Part shown: positions 30,255 through 42,472 of the stretch, piece by piece
How positions within the stretch are numbered: the first letter of the stretch is position 1
How the letters are laid out: each line of letters begins with the position of its first letter
Assembly: GCA_907163345.1 (NCBI GenBank)
Contig: CAJQUN010001078.1
Span: 1-64,000, forward strand
Length of the DNA: 64,000 nucleotides
Reading direction: 5' to 3'
Source: Haberlea rhodopensis
Taxonomy: Eukaryota > Streptophyta > Magnoliopsida > Lamiales > Gesneriaceae
Notes under the pieces: model-generated
Database searches by the model: none
What the model saw: only the letters and a program-made list of their open reading frames with translations
Told to the model about the DNA's origin: nothing
Position numbers and translations under genes: made by a program

Positions 30255-32265
30255 TGTGATGACCTGGGATTGGAGATGTTAATCCCGGAGTGTTTATAAC
30301 CCCTAAAGTTGTTTTACGTGACAATTGGAGTTTAATCGAGGTGTTGGGCCTTCCGGACTCGTTTATTTGGGTAGTTGGGATCGTTGGATCCCGAGAATGA
30401 GATTGTATTCACATTACGGTGTAAAACCTAAGAGTTGGGTTTTTGATGTGTCTCGGAATCTCGGGTGCTTGTGTGAGCACCGGTAGGGGGTTTTGGTGTT
30501 AGAGAGTGAATTTTTGAAAACAGATGAGTTTTAATGAATCACGATGTATTTGTGGGGCTATTAGTTTTTCGGGGTATTTTGCTATAAATACCATTTGAAC
30601 CCGAGATTTAATTAAAAATCTCATTTCAGCCCTCCAAACCCGCCCCTTTCTCTCTCCCCGCCGAACCCGTCTGCCCAGCCCCCATCCGCGCACGAAAACG
30701 CCTCGCCCGCCGCCGTCCGGCCGCCGTTCGGCGCGTCCGACCTACCCACGGCTTCGTCTCGTCCAGGCGCTCCTTTCCCCTCCGTCAATTCAAAGTTTCG
30801 TCACGTGTGGAAGTCGGATTTCGCTGGAATGCGCCGATCCCCAATTTCTAGGGTTCTTCGATTTTGGTCCGATTTCTTCCGATTTTCGATTGGCACATCA
30901 TTCCTCGGGGCATGGAACTCGAGCAAGGTTTGGCTCGGACTTCGAGGATTTAAGGTACGTTTAGCGTACGAGCATAGCTTAAATGATGTTTTACAAGTGT
31001 GATGCATGATTTAAAATACATGAAATGCTTTACTATGATGGCACCGTGACTTGGTTACGTTATGTTGAATCACATGGTGAAATGCTTGGTGCCGCTATGA
31101 AGCGAGCAAATGATGGGTGTGGTCGATACGGAGCGAACACCAGTAGTATGACGCTACTTTGAAGTAAGAAATGAAAATGTGATATTGATTAGATATCTAG
31201 GATATCTGTATTTTATTCCCTATTGGTAATGAATAGGAACAGAGACGTAGTTAATCAGAGAAGTGATTAACTAGTATCGGAAGTTAAGGAAATCTCATTA
31301 TGATATCTAGAATTACGATAATTGCTAGATAAAGAAAGATGTTATGAAATGTTGTTAATTCGAAACTGGTTAGGGTTAACCAATATGATGATTAACTGCA
31401 TATTCAGGATTTGATGATTTACCTGTTTTGAGAACAGGGTTATTACAGGAGTACGCTAGGATGAGGATGATACCATCCAGGAAGTGTCACATATGTTCCA
31501 CAATATTTACATTTTCGCAAATTATGTATTATGTCATTATGATTATGAAATTGTGGAATTGGTATGCTCACCCCGTTGGGGGCTGTCTCTGTTGGGGGCA
31601 GGTGAACAGGTACATCGATGGCTTTGGAGATGAGCTCAAGCTGTTGATTGGATGTACTCTCAGGATCGTGGTACCAGGGCTTGATGGAGCACGGTATCGT
31701 ATAGAGTACCTATATATATATATATACCCATGATGGTTATACACATATTTATGATGCTCGCATGTGAACACGATTATACTTGTTTATGGGTTGTATATAA
31801 AGGCATGAGCCTTTCTCTCTTTCCTTTCTATGTTGCATGCAATTAGAGGTAGAATTGCTAAAGGTTATGAGAGTCATTGGTGTATTGTGGGTGTTGAAAC
31901 CCACTTTTGTTGCCATATGTGTGGTGTCTTCCCTGGCTGGGAATTTACTTGATATTGCTGCATTCTGATGAGTATTATGTTTTCCCTGGCCGGGAATTAT
32001 ATTATGTGTTGTACTTTTATTTCGGGATAGCTCTATTTATGGGGAGACTCTGCCCAAATTTTTATAAAAGTCCACAATGCAAAAAGTGATGTATTGGGCG
32101 AACTCTATGAGTCTCTTGTTATTAGGATGATGAACTTATAAAACTTTGCAATTGCCATTCAATGGTAAAGTATCATCTGAGTTTCCCGAATGATTTTATG
32201 GAAAGCATGTGCCACACATAATGATTAATACACTAATCAAGGGTTAAGTATATGGGGTCCTTACA
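30255..32265 (+). repeat. Element G 5' LTR, intron-less form of family D
   Basis: 2011 bp. TATA box TATAAATA at 30583-30590, CT-rich leader near 30620-30680, junction ..GATTGG|CACATC.. at 30893/30894 where D and M have a GT-AG interval, GTACGT repeat (5-bp stem) at 30955-30969, and end GGTCCTTACA. No gene is seen in it. Confidence 0.94.
30583..30590 (+). promoter_or_regulatory. TATA box of G 5' LTR
   Basis: TATAAATA within GGGGTATTTTGC..CCATTTGAACCCG, the same context as D and M. Confidence 0.75.
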
Positions 32266-32269
32266 TTAG

Positions 32270-32281
32270 TGGTATCAGAGC
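32270..32281 (+). other. Primer-binding site of element G
   Basis: TGGTATCAGAGC, four bases after the LTR. The primer is initiator Met tRNA, as for the coding elements, which fits mobilisation by them. Confidence 0.95.
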
Positions 32282-32650
32282 AGTGGTTGCTCATTGGGGC
32301 TGTTGAGGGCCTAGAAAGTTATTTATAGCACATATTTATGCATGATGACATTAATGTTATACGACATGACTAATTGTTTATGTGCTTAAATGATATGAAA
32401 AGTAGTATTGCTAACCATTGTGGTTGCAGGAATCGTGTGGAACACGATAGGATGGCATTAATAGCGATGTCTAACACTCTATATGCTACGTGCCAAGGAA
32501 CCTGATTTTGGAAGAAAATCAGGGAAAATAAAGATATGATGTATTGTCTGAGGACAGACTGGGTAGACAACCGACAGTGGAATACTTCGGTATGGTCTCA
32601 ATTATTATTGAATATACTAATGCGTTTGTTCATGTAATGCTCAAGCAAGG
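32282..32650 (+). other. Leader and gag-start remnant of element G
   Basis: A branch-point-like CTAAC followed by GGTTGCAG ends at 32429, the counterpart of the acceptor-like site before gag in A, C and F. The sequence after it (GATAGGATGGCATTAATAG..) could be a decayed gag start, but no gag domain is readable. Nothing else is recognised. Confidence 0.5.
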
Positions 32651-32653
32651 AAG

Positions 32654-32670
32654 GTACGTAAGAAACGTAC
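32654..32670 (+). promoter_or_regulatory. GTACGT/ACGTAC repeat inside element G interior
   Basis: GTACGT-AAGAA-ACGTAC followed by GAGCATCAAACGGTAAC, a motif otherwise seen only in LTRs. With CAGGGACA at about 34610-34617 it brackets the minisatellite block, so this interior part looks like a captured LTR segment of E/F type. Confidence 0.7.
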
Positions 32671-32699
32671 GAGCATCAAACGGTAACATATTCCTAAAC

Positions 32700-33195
32700 T
32701 ATGACTTTGCATTGATATGATAAGTAAAGATAATATGATGTTTATGATGATGATTATGATAAGTAAGTTAAGATGATGATGTTTATGATAAGTAAAGATG
32801 ATATGATGTTTATGATGATGATTATGATAAGTAATTTAAGATGATGATGTTTATGATAAGTAAAGATGATATGATGTTTATGATGATGATTATGATAAGT
32901 AAGTTAAGATGATGATGTTTATGATAAGTAAAGATGATATGATGTTTATGATGATGATTATGATAAGTAAGTTAAGATGATGATGTTTATGATAAGTAAA
33001 GATGATATGATGTTTATGATGATGATTATGATAAGTAAGTTATGATGATGATGTTTATGATAAGTAAAGATGATATGATGTTTATGATGATGATTATGAT
33101 AAGTAAGTTATGATGATGATGTTTATGATGAGTAAAGATGATATGATGTTTACGATGATGTTTACGATGATGATGATTATGACGATGTTTATGAT
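32700..33195 (+). repeat. 68-bp minisatellite in G
   Basis: About seven near-perfect units of 68 bp built from AAAGATGATATGATGTTT, GATGATTATGATAAGTAA and AAGATGATGATGTT. It resembles the irregular GATGAT stretch of LTR E (10670-11330), here homogenised. Confidence 0.9.
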
Positions 33196-33690
33196 GACGT
33201 ATATATGATTGGGTGAGGTGCCCATGTGGTAAGATGCCACACAATGTTTATGATATGGTAAGACGCCATATGATTGCGTGAGATACCCATGTGGTAAGAT
33301 GCCACACAAAGTTTATGATATGGTAAGACGCCATATGATTGGGTGAGATACCCATGTGGTAAATGCCACACAAAGTTTATGATATGGTAAGACGCCATAT
33401 GATTGGGTGAGATACCCATGTGGTAAGATGCCACACAACGTTTATGATGATTGGGTGAGATACCCATGTGGTAAGATGCCACACAAAGTTTATGATATGG
33501 TAAGACGCCATATGATTGGGTGAGATACCCATGTGGTAAGATGCCACACAAAGTTTATTATATGGTAAGACGCCATATGATTGGGTGAGATACCCATGTG
33601 GTAAGATGCCACACAATGTTTATGATATGGTAAGACGCCATATGATTGGGTAAGATGCCCATGTGGTAAGATGCCACACGATGATTGTGT
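33196..33690 (+). repeat. 65-bp GGTAAGATGCC minisatellite in G
   Basis: About seven units of 65 bp with GATTGGGTGAGATACCC, TGTGGTAAGATGCCACAC and ATGGTAAGACGCCATAT. Each unit has two GGTAAGA cores. The open frames seen across it on the minus strand come from the repeat period. Confidence 0.9.
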
Positions 33691-33955
33691 TATGGTAAGA
33701 TGTCATATGACGGGGTAAGATGCCCATATGGTAAGAGGCCATACGATGTTATTATGTGGTAAGATGCCCATATGGTAAGAGGCCATACAATGTTATTATG
33801 TGGTAAGACGCCACGGGGTAAGATGCCCATATGGAAGAGGCCATACGATGTTATTATGTGGTAAGACGCCACGAGGTAAGATGCCCATATGGTAAGAGGC
33901 CATACGATGTTATTATGTGATAAGATGCCACAGGGTAAGATGCCCATATGCATGA
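33690..33955 (+). repeat. About 60-bp GGTAAGATGCCC minisatellite in G
   Basis: About four units of the type GGTAAGATGCCCATATGG followed by a GGTAAGAGGCC and a GGTAAGACGCC half. It is clearly homologous to the seven-copy 60-bp array at 56237-56645 in K. Confidence 0.9.
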
Positions 33956-34019
33956 ATATGAATCAAGGACAACGAAAGGAAGTTAATGAATAACTAGCAA
34001 GTTCACCCAACTAAGATCA

Positions 34020-34560
34020 CATACATTTGCTGTTGTATCTTGCTACGATGCTATAAGATGATGATGCTTATACGATGATGATGTATAAGATGATGATGCT
34101 ATAAGATGATGATGCTTATATGATGATGATGCTATAAGATGATGATGCTTATATGATGATGATGTATAAGATGATGATGCTTATATGATATGATGTATAA
34201 GATGATGATGCTTATATGATGATGATGTATAAGATGATGATGCTTATACGATGATGTATAAGATGATGATGCTATAAGATGATGATGCTTATATGATGAT
34301 GATGTATAAGATGATGATGCTTATACGATGATGATGTATAAGATGATGATGCTATAAGATGATGATGCTTATATGATGATGATGTATAAGATGATGATGC
34401 TATAAGATGATGATGCTTATATGATGATGATGTATAAGATGATGATGCTATAAGATGACGATGCTTATGTGATGATGATGTTATAAGATGATGATATTTA
34501 TGAAATGATGATGCTCATATGATGAAGATGTTATAAGATGGTGATAATTATAAGATGATG
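34020..34560 (+). repeat. GATGATGAT(G)CTTATA minisatellite in G
   Basis: About 15-18 short units of roughly 30 bp made of ATAAGATGATGATGCT and TATATGATGATGATGT, in irregular order. Confidence 0.85.
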
Positions 34561-34619
34561 ATTTTAATCATTCATGTCAAGAATTAATGATTATATGCAT
34601 GGCTATGAAACAGGGACAT

Positions 34620-35810
34620 TGGAGTGCCCAGGGTGTATAGGCATTAGAGGAATGTTGGGTAAAGACCCACTACTCTATTGATTTTCTTCCCACAGTATGG
34701 TATGCCGTGCGGAAACGTCCATCTTATTGGTAGGTTTGAGGTGAACCTAGAGAGGCAGCGACTAGTTTGTCTGCCGTGTGTGTGCAGCACCAAGAGGGGC
34801 TTGTTAGAGCCGTTATACTGCACGTAGGAACCAAGTGTGGCAAATTGTAAGGTAATACGATGTGGATTGTGGTGGACTCTGGTAGTCACCATGTCATCAC
34901 GGTTGAGGTTGTGCATACCTCACTGAACGTGTATACGTTATGTTTAATCTTGGTGAGACTTGTCTGTGACAGCTCATGATGTTGGAGTACCAACAAGAGA
35001 GTCATCAAGTCGTCGTTGATTCGATCTGGGAATCCATGTATTTGGGATGCAATGGGTTTATTGCATGTCCTTTCAAGTTTGAAACTCTGAGGAGTCTCGA
35101 TTGTTTGTTTATGACCAGGATGTGGTTCTTGGGATATCCAGAGGTGGACATCTTATGAGATATCTTTCGTGTGAATCTATGGCCGTGAGTTGCCCAACTT
35201 GAGTTGCAATGATGCGACTGCTCCTTCGATAGAGGAGGTTTGGAAGTGGAAACCAGGTTTGGTATGTGTACACCGGGGTGTACTGATGTTTCCCTTGTAA
35301 CGATGTATGTTAGACATCGTGAGTCATGATAAGAGATGTCAATGGATTATATCTACGATGGAATCGGGAGCGATTCGAATCCTTGCAGTTTCAGTTGACT
35401 GACTGCTTTTGGATTATTAGCGTTGAGTTGTGCTGACGCTCTTTGACGTTATGATGGATTTGGAAGTCTACTCCACTCCAGAGTTTGACACGAGGTCAAC
35501 GTTCTCACGGTTGAAGTGTCATTAGGATGCGTTCATACTAATTGTATTAGAACTAAGGATGACTGTCCGATTTACAGCCGTAAGTATTGGTTGTTTTGCA
35601 GTCAGGAAGGCTGAATTTTAGGATGATCCGCATTGAGGTACGTTTTGCCTCTTGGGTGATATATTGGTTTTGGGTAAGTCGCCCTGTTTCAGAGTTTGAT
35701 GAGGGGTAAGTATCCCCGCGTTTATTATTACGATTCTGTTATGATCAAGAATCGAGGTTATGGCTCCATGTTGTCGTGTAGCCCGGGTGTTACGTGATAC
35801 ACCGGTGCTA
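34620..35810 (+). other. Unassigned interior of element G
   Basis: About 1.2 kb without tandem repeats. No frame of useful length and no motif of gag, protease, RT, RNase H or integrase can be read. It may be strongly decayed pol or captured sequence; I cannot tell which. Confidence 0.5.
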
Positions 35811-35840
35811 ATTTCGAGGACGAAATTCTTTTAGTGGGGG
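35810..35840 (+). other. Hairpin plus polypurine tract of element G
   Basis: AATTTCG-AGGA-CGAAATT at 35810-35827, then AGTGGGGG (35833-35840). Compared with the G-C closing pair in A, C, B, F and I, the outer pair here is A-T: both sides changed together. The hairpin is conserved although nothing is translated. Confidence 0.85.
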
Positions 35841-35844
35841 ATAT

Positions 35845-37855
35845 TGTGATGACCTGGGATTGGAGATGTTAATCCCGGAGTGTTTATAACCCCTAAAGTT
35901 GTTTTACGTGACAATTGGAGTTTAATCGAGGTGTTGGGCCTTCCGGACTTGTTTATTTGGCTAGTTGGGATCGTTGGATCCCGAGAATGAGATTGTATTC
36001 ACATTACGGTGTAAAACCTAAGAGTTGGGTTTTTGATGTGTCTCGGAATCTCGGGTGCTTGTGTGAGCACCGGTAGGGTGTTTTGGTGTTAGAGAGAGAA
36101 TTTTTGAAAACAGATGATTTTTAATGAATCACGATGTATTTGTGGGGCTATTAGTTTTTCGGGGTATTTTGCTATAAATACCATTTGAACCCGAGATTTA
36201 ATTAAAAATCTCATTTCAGCCCTCCAAACCCGCCCCTTTCTCTCTCCCCGCCGAACCCGTCTGCCCAGCCCCCATCCGCGCACGAAAACGCCTCGCCCGC
36301 CGCCGTCCGGCCGCCGTTCGGCGCGTCCGACCTACCCACGGCTTCGTCTCGTCCAGGCGCTCCTTTCCCCTCCGTCAATTCGAAGTTTCGTCGCGTGTGG
36401 AAGTCGGATTTCGCTGGAATGCGCCGATCCCCAATTTCTAGGGTTCTTCGATTTTGGTCCGATTTCTTCCGATTTTCGATTGGCACATCATTCCTCGGGG
36501 CATGGAACTCGAGCAAGGTTTGGCTCGGACTTCGAGGATTTAAGGTACGTTTAGCGTACGAGCATAGCTTAAATGATGTTTTACAAGTGTGATGCATGAT
36601 TTAAAATACATGAAATGCTTTACTATGATGGCACCGTGACTTGGTTACGTTATGTTGAATCACATGGTGAAATGCTTGGTGCCGCTATGAAGCGAGCAAA
36701 TGATGGGTGTGGTCGCTACGGAGCGAACACCAGTAGTATGACGCTACTTTGAAGTAAGAAATGAAAATGTGATATTGATTAGATATCTAGGATATCTGTA
36801 TCTTATTCCCTATTGGTAATGAATAGGAACAGAGACGTAGTTAATCAGAGAAGTGATTAACTAGTATCGGAAGTTAAGGAAATCTCATTATGATATCTAG
36901 AATTACGATAATTGCTAGATAAAGAAAGATGTTATGAAATGTTGTTAATTCGAAACTGGTTAGGGTTAACCAATATGATGATTAACTGCATATCCAGGAT
37001 TTGATGATTTACCTGTTTTGAGAACAGGGTTATTACAGGAGTACGCTAGGATGAGGATGATACCATCCAGGAAGTGTCACATATGTTCCACAATATTTAC
37101 ATTTTCGCAAATTATGTATTATGTCATTATGATTATGAAATTGTGGAATTGGTATGCTCACCCCGTTGGGGGCTGTCTCTGTTGGGGGCAGGTGAACAGG
37201 TACATCGATGGCTTTGGAGATGAGCTCAAGCTGTTGATTGGATGTACTCTCAGGATCGTGGTACCAGGGCTTGATGGAGCACGGTATCGTATAGAGTACC
37301 TATATATATATATATACCCATGATGGTTATACACATATTTATGATGCTCGCATGTGAGCACGATTATACTTGTTTATGGGTTGTATATAAAGGCATGAGC
37401 CTTTCTCTCTTTCCTTTCTATGTTGCATGCAATTAGAGGTAGAATTGCTAAAGGTTATGAGAGTCATTGGTGTATTGTGGGTGTTCAAACCCACTTTTGT
37501 TGCCATATGTGTGGTGTCTTCCCTGGCTGGGAATTTACTTGATATTGCTGCATTCTGATGAGTATTATGTTTTCCCTGGCCGGGAATTATATTATGTGTT
37601 GTACTTTTATTTCGGGATAGCTCTATTTATGGGGAGACTCTGCCCAAATTTTTATAAAAGTCCACAATGCAAAAAGTGATGTAATGGGCGAACTCTATGA
37701 GTCTCTTGTTATTAGGATGATGAACTTATAAAACTTTGCAATTGCCATTCAATGGTAAAGTATCATCTGAGTTTCCCGAATGATTTTATGGAAAGCATGT
37801 GCCACACATAATGATTAATACACTAATCAAGGGTTAAGTATATGGGGTCCTTACA
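35845..37855 (+). repeat. Element G 3' LTR
   Basis: A 2011-bp copy of 30255-32265: TATA box 36173-36180, intron-less junction 36483/36484, GTACGT repeat 36545-36559, end GGTCCTTACA. The CACTG duplication follows. Confidence 0.95.
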
Positions 37856-40800
37856 CACTGAACTTTGACCATCGGTATAATCTTACTTCGTAGCCTGCGA
37901 TCCTCACGATCAAGGATTCTAACCGGTCGCTCAACATAGGATACATCTGAACTCAACCGAACCTCCGAAGGCTGCAATACATGAGACGGATCGGGTTCAT
38001 ACTTTCTCAACATGGAAATGTGGAAAACATCATGAATACCGGATAAGGACGGTGGTAGAGCCAAACGGTAGGCCAAAGTACCGATGCGTTGTAATATCTC
38101 ATACGGTCCCACATATCTCGGAGATAACTTCCCCCGCATACCAAAACGAACCACACCCCTGAAGGGTGAGATTTTCAAGAAAACTTTATCTCCGACTTGG
38201 AATTCTAGCGGTCGTCGCCGCTTATTGGCATAGGCCGCTTGTCTATCTTGGGCCGCTTTCATCTTTAAGCGGATCGTCTTTATCTTCTCTTCCATATCTC
38301 TAATCATATCCGGCCCTCCAACCGCCTTACTAGTCAAGTCCTCCCAATTCAGCGGTGATCTACATCGTCGTCCGTACAGAGCTTCAAAAGGGGCCATTTG
38401 AATGCTCGCCTGATAGCTGTTATTGTAGGAGAACTCTACCAGTGGTATAGATTCTTGCCACGGAGTATCAAACTCCAAAACACATGCCCTCAGCATATCT
38501 TCGAGCGTCTGTATGGTACGCTCTGTCTGACCGTCTGTCTGAGGGTGATAGGCTGTACTCAGTCTTACCTCTGTGCCCAACGCTGATTGGAGACCCTCCC
38601 AGAAATGTGAAGTGAACCTCGGGTCTCTGTCAGACACTATTGAAACTGGAATACCATGCAACCTCACTACATCTCGCACATACAATTGGGCCATCTTTAG
38701 ATATGTGAGAGTCATACTGTAAGGAATGAAATGAGCTACTTTCGTCAGCCTATCCACGATCACCCAGATCGCATCAAATCCAGAGGCCGACCTTGGCAAG
38801 TGAGTTACGAAGTCCATAGATATATGTTCCCACTTCCATTTAGGTACCTCTAAGCTCTTCAACTCACCACCAGGCCTCTGTCTTTCTGCTTTTACTTGCT
38901 GGCAGATCAGACACCTCTTGACAAAAGCAATTACTTCACGCTTCATGCGTCTCCACCAAAATTGACCACATAGGTCCTTGTACATCTTTCTTCCTCCTGG
39001 GTGGATACTGAACCGGCTACTGTGAGCCCGTTCTAAAATTCCTTTACGTAATCCCGGCGCATTTGGGACCACCCATCGGTTGCCCAATCTTAAAGAATCA
39101 TCTTCGGCCACTCTAAACTTTGTTGGCTGACCTCGAAGTACTATTGATGTCCATCTCTGAACTTCATCATCCGACCTCTGGGCTTTTCTGATTGCCTCAA
39201 ATACATCCGGCTCAGCCAATAAGGTTGACACTCGCACCGGCGACGTGTCCACATCAAAATCATAGCCTAAATGGCAATAGGAAGCCATCATAGCTGATAA
39301 GCTCATAGTATCCTCAGCGGTGCTCTTCACCTTTCGACTTAAGGCATCTGCTATCATGTTTGCTTTACCCGGATGGTACTCTATTTCACAATCATAATCT
39401 TTGATTAAGTCCATCCATCTTCGTTGCCTCATATTCAGTTCTGCTTGGGTGAATAAGAATTTCAAGCTCTTATGGTCTGTAAAGATGGTAAAGTTCGTAC
39501 CATAAAGATAATGACGCCAAATCTTCAAGGCGAAGATGATGGCTGCCAGCTCCAGGTCATGGACTGGGTATCTGGTCTCATGAGGCTTCAACTGCCTCGA
39601 AGCATAAGCCACCACATGCTTATCTTGCGTCAACACACAACCCAAACCTTGCAATGATGCATCCGTATACAAAGCAAACTTCTTATCCTCAGAAGGGATT
39701 ATCAATACTGGCGCTGTCGTCAAGCGACGTTTCAACTCTTGGAAGCTCTCCTCACAAGCTTCGGACCAATAGAACGGAACTCCCTTCTGAGTCAGCTGGG
39801 TCAACGGTTTAGCGATCTTAGAGAATCCCTCGACAAAACGTCGGTAATAGCCCGCTAAACCGAGGAAACTCCTTATCTCGGGCACCGAAGTGGGTGCAGC
39901 CCACTCCATAACAGCTTCAATCTTACGGGGATCCACAGATATCCCACGGCTGGATATTACATGACCCAAGAACACCACACTGTCCAACCAAAACTCGCAC
40001 TTGCTAAGCTTTGCATATAATTGATGATCCCTAAGGATCTGAAGTACTGTCCTCAAGTGCTCAACATGTTCTTCTTCAGTCCGAGAGTAGATGAGTATAT
40101 CGTCAATGAAAACTATGACGAATTGGTCCAAAAATGGCTGGAACACCTTGTTCATCAAACTCATGAAAACAGCCGGGGCATTTGTCACCCCAAAAGGCAT
40201 GACTAGGAATTCATAGTGCCCATACCTAGTCCTGAAGGCTGTCTTCTGAACGTCATCTTCCCTTACTCGAATCTGATGGTACCCCGACCTCAGATCGATC
40301 TTACTGTAGAGCCTCGTACCCTGCAACTGATCAAATAAATCATCGATCCTCGGAAGTGGATACTTGTTCTTTACTGTGGCTTTGTTTAGCTGTCTGTAGT
40401 CGATGCACAAACGCATCGAGCCATCTTTCTTCTTGACAAACAAAACTGGTGCACCCCAGGGCGATACGGTAGGTCGTATATAGCCCTTGTCAAGGAGTTC
40501 TTGCAACTGAACCTTTAACTCCTTTAACTCTGTTGGTGCCATTCTGTACGGGGCACGAGAAATGGCTGACGTCCCCGGTAATAATTCGATTCCAAACTCG
40601 ACCTCTCTCGCCGGTGGGAATCCAGGAATCTCTTCAGGAAATACATCAGGAAATTCCGCCACTACGGGTACATCTTCAACTTTTAGTTCCTCCTTCTTTC
40701 CAGAAATATCAATAGCATAAATGAGATATCCTGTATGGCCTTGTTCCAATAATTGTGTCATCTTGATCGCGGATATTAACGGAATTTTTGAACGAGAACC

Positions 40801-42279
40801 ATCTCCATAGAACGTCCACTGAACTCCTTCACCAGATCTGAATCGGACAGTCCTTTGTCTGCAGTTCACAACCGCTTGGTACCTATTCAGAACGTCAATA
40901 CCCAATATACAGTCAAAGTCTGACATTCCCAGAACGATCAAATCCGACCTTAACTTGTTATCCTCAAAATAAATGAGGCCATCATAGACAATCTGATCAG
41001 CAATCAAACTTCTTCCAGCGGGTGTCGAGACTACAAGAGGCGTGGGCGACGGAGCAGTGCATAAGTGGTGTCTTTCCACAAAACTCGTCGACACAAAGGA
41101 GTGTGACGCACCTGTGTCGATCAATATAAAGGCAGGGTGCGTAAATAAAAGACACGTACCCGCTATGACCTCCTCCGGAGCCGCTGTAGCCTGCTCCCTC
41201 GTCAATGCATACACTTGTCCTTGAGGTGGCCCCGTAGGCTGACTTCCAAACTGCCTCGGTACATATGGGGGCCTGTGTGGTGCTGCTTTGTCCGTAGACC
41301 TCCCAGTAGAATTTTGCTGCCTTCCCCTGTTGGGACATTGTCGAGCAAAGTGGCCTCTCTCGCCGCAAACATAACATCCGACACAATTCTTCGTCAAATG
41401 GGGCTGTCCACAAAGAGAGCATTGTACCTCTCCAACACTGCCTCCTCCCCGAGATTGTCCTCCTCTTGGTGGAGCGTCATTCCTGCGGTTTCCCTTCCAT
41501 CGGTTATCGGGCCTCCTACCACTGAATATGGACGCCGAAGTGTTCCCCCCAGGCTTGAACCGATCACCTCTTGGCCTTAAATTGTCAGGAGTAGATCTCT
41601 GAGGGGGTGCTGGAGGTGGTACAGCATCACGGTATGCACCAACCCCTAGTTCGGCCAACTCCGCCCGGTTAAGTGCATCATCAAAGCAAGTGGGGCCATA
41701 TGTAATCACCCTATCGTAGAGTTCTGGCCTCAAGCCCTTCATAAAGTTTCTCATTTTAGCTTGAGTGTCGGCAGCGATATGAGGCACATATCTGAGTAGA
41801 GAACAGTAGTGGAGGGCATAATCTGACACCGGCATGGTACCTTGCTTCAACTTATTAAACTCATCCTCTTTAGCTTGATGGGCAGCCGCTGAGAAGTAAC
41901 GGGCCAGGAATCTAGTTCTGAACAGCTTCCAGTTTACTTCTTGACCCTGTGCCTCTTGTTCAATCACGGTGGTCCTCCACCACATCAGTGCTTTCTTGGC
42001 TAGCTGGAATTCTGCTAGCCTTATCCAGGCTGTCTTTGCACACGGGGCTGCCACAAATATTTGTTCTATTCTTTCTAGCCATTCCTCGGCTCGCTCCCCT
42101 GTTTCAGTCCCTTCGAATGTTGGGGGCCGATACGCTAGAAACTGGGTCAGACTCAACTCCCCCGGCAATAGCTGTTGTTCGGACGGCTCCTCGCCTAGGG
42201 CTGGCGGGGGTAGGGGATTCGTGCGCCCCGCACTAGCGTTCACACTTAAAGCATCACCAATGTCGATATTTGCTGCCAT
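37856..42279 (-). CDS. gag-pol: Element F gag-pol polyprotein, interrupted near its end by G
   Basis: A continuous minus-strand frame of 1474 full codons from ATG 42279 (MAANIDIGDALSVNAS), chosen because it matches the gag starts of A and C and follows an acceptor-like site. Gag domain; zinc knuckles CSLCGQPHLTKNC and CYVCGERGHFARQC near residues 285-315; protease LIDTGASHSF near 384; RT with VKKKDGSMRLCIDYRQ and FIDDIL near 722; RNase H LYTDASLQG near 870; integrase HPGG..CLICQQ at about 1090-1130 and D, D, E core at about 1155, 1215 and 1251; VGPYEIL; chromodomain start VRILDRED near 1451. No stop or frameshift is seen. G interrupts it within the chromodomain at KVQ; the remaining end is 30156-30254. 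Gag and pol are one frame, typical of this chromovirus group. Confidence 0.95.
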
Positions 42280-42280
42280 A

Positions 42281-42310
42281 CTGCAACACAAGGGTTAACA
42301 ACAAAATCCA
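42281..42310 (-). promoter_or_regulatory. Acceptor-like site before gag ATG in element F
   Basis: On the minus strand TTAAC, then CCTTGTGTTGCAG|T, and the ATG at 42279. It has the same arrangement as A (2556) and C (16773). Confidence 0.5.
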
Positions 42311-42456
42311 AAAGCAGTTCATATATACATCGTTAGAAAACCATAACATGTTATCATAACAGTCATATACTTCATGTCATAGCATGTCAAAAGTAAGCGC
42401 CTAGCCAACCTACTGCTAAGGCTACCCTTCACTCATCCCCGGGTTATCTAACCACT

Positions 42457-42468
42457 GCTCTGATACCA
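42457..42468 (-). other. Primer-binding site of element F
   Basis: GCTCTGATACCA on the plus strand is TGGTATCAGAGC on the element strand, next to the 5' LTR (ends at 42473). Confidence 0.95.
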
Positions 42469-42472
42469 CTAA

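Larger units (their letters stand above)
30255..37855 (+). mobile_element. Element G: non-coding LTR retrotransposon with minisatellite interior, in pol of F
   Basis: 7.6 kb. LTRs 30255-32265 and 35845-37855 are each 2011 bp and differ at about a dozen sites. It has the PBS at 32270-32281, a polypurine tract at 35833-35840 and CACTG duplications. The interior (about 3.6 kb) has no gag or pol motif that I can recognise and is half minisatellite. It must have been copied by proteins made elsewhere. The LTR family is that of D and M, but without the 520-bp intron-like interval. Confidence 0.93.

Noticed and set aside
33189..33551. Minus-strand repeat peptides in G (His, Ile and Tyr rich)
   Set aside because: These are the 65-bp minisatellite read in several frames. 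No start context or similarity supports a gene.
32700..34560. CRISPR-like regular repeats
   Set aside because: Units are directly adjacent with no unique spacers, the setting is a plant retrotransposon, and no cas gene is near.
34620..35810. Possible captured host gene inside G
   Set aside because: No open frame of useful length, no exon-like pattern and no recognisable protein motif could be read.
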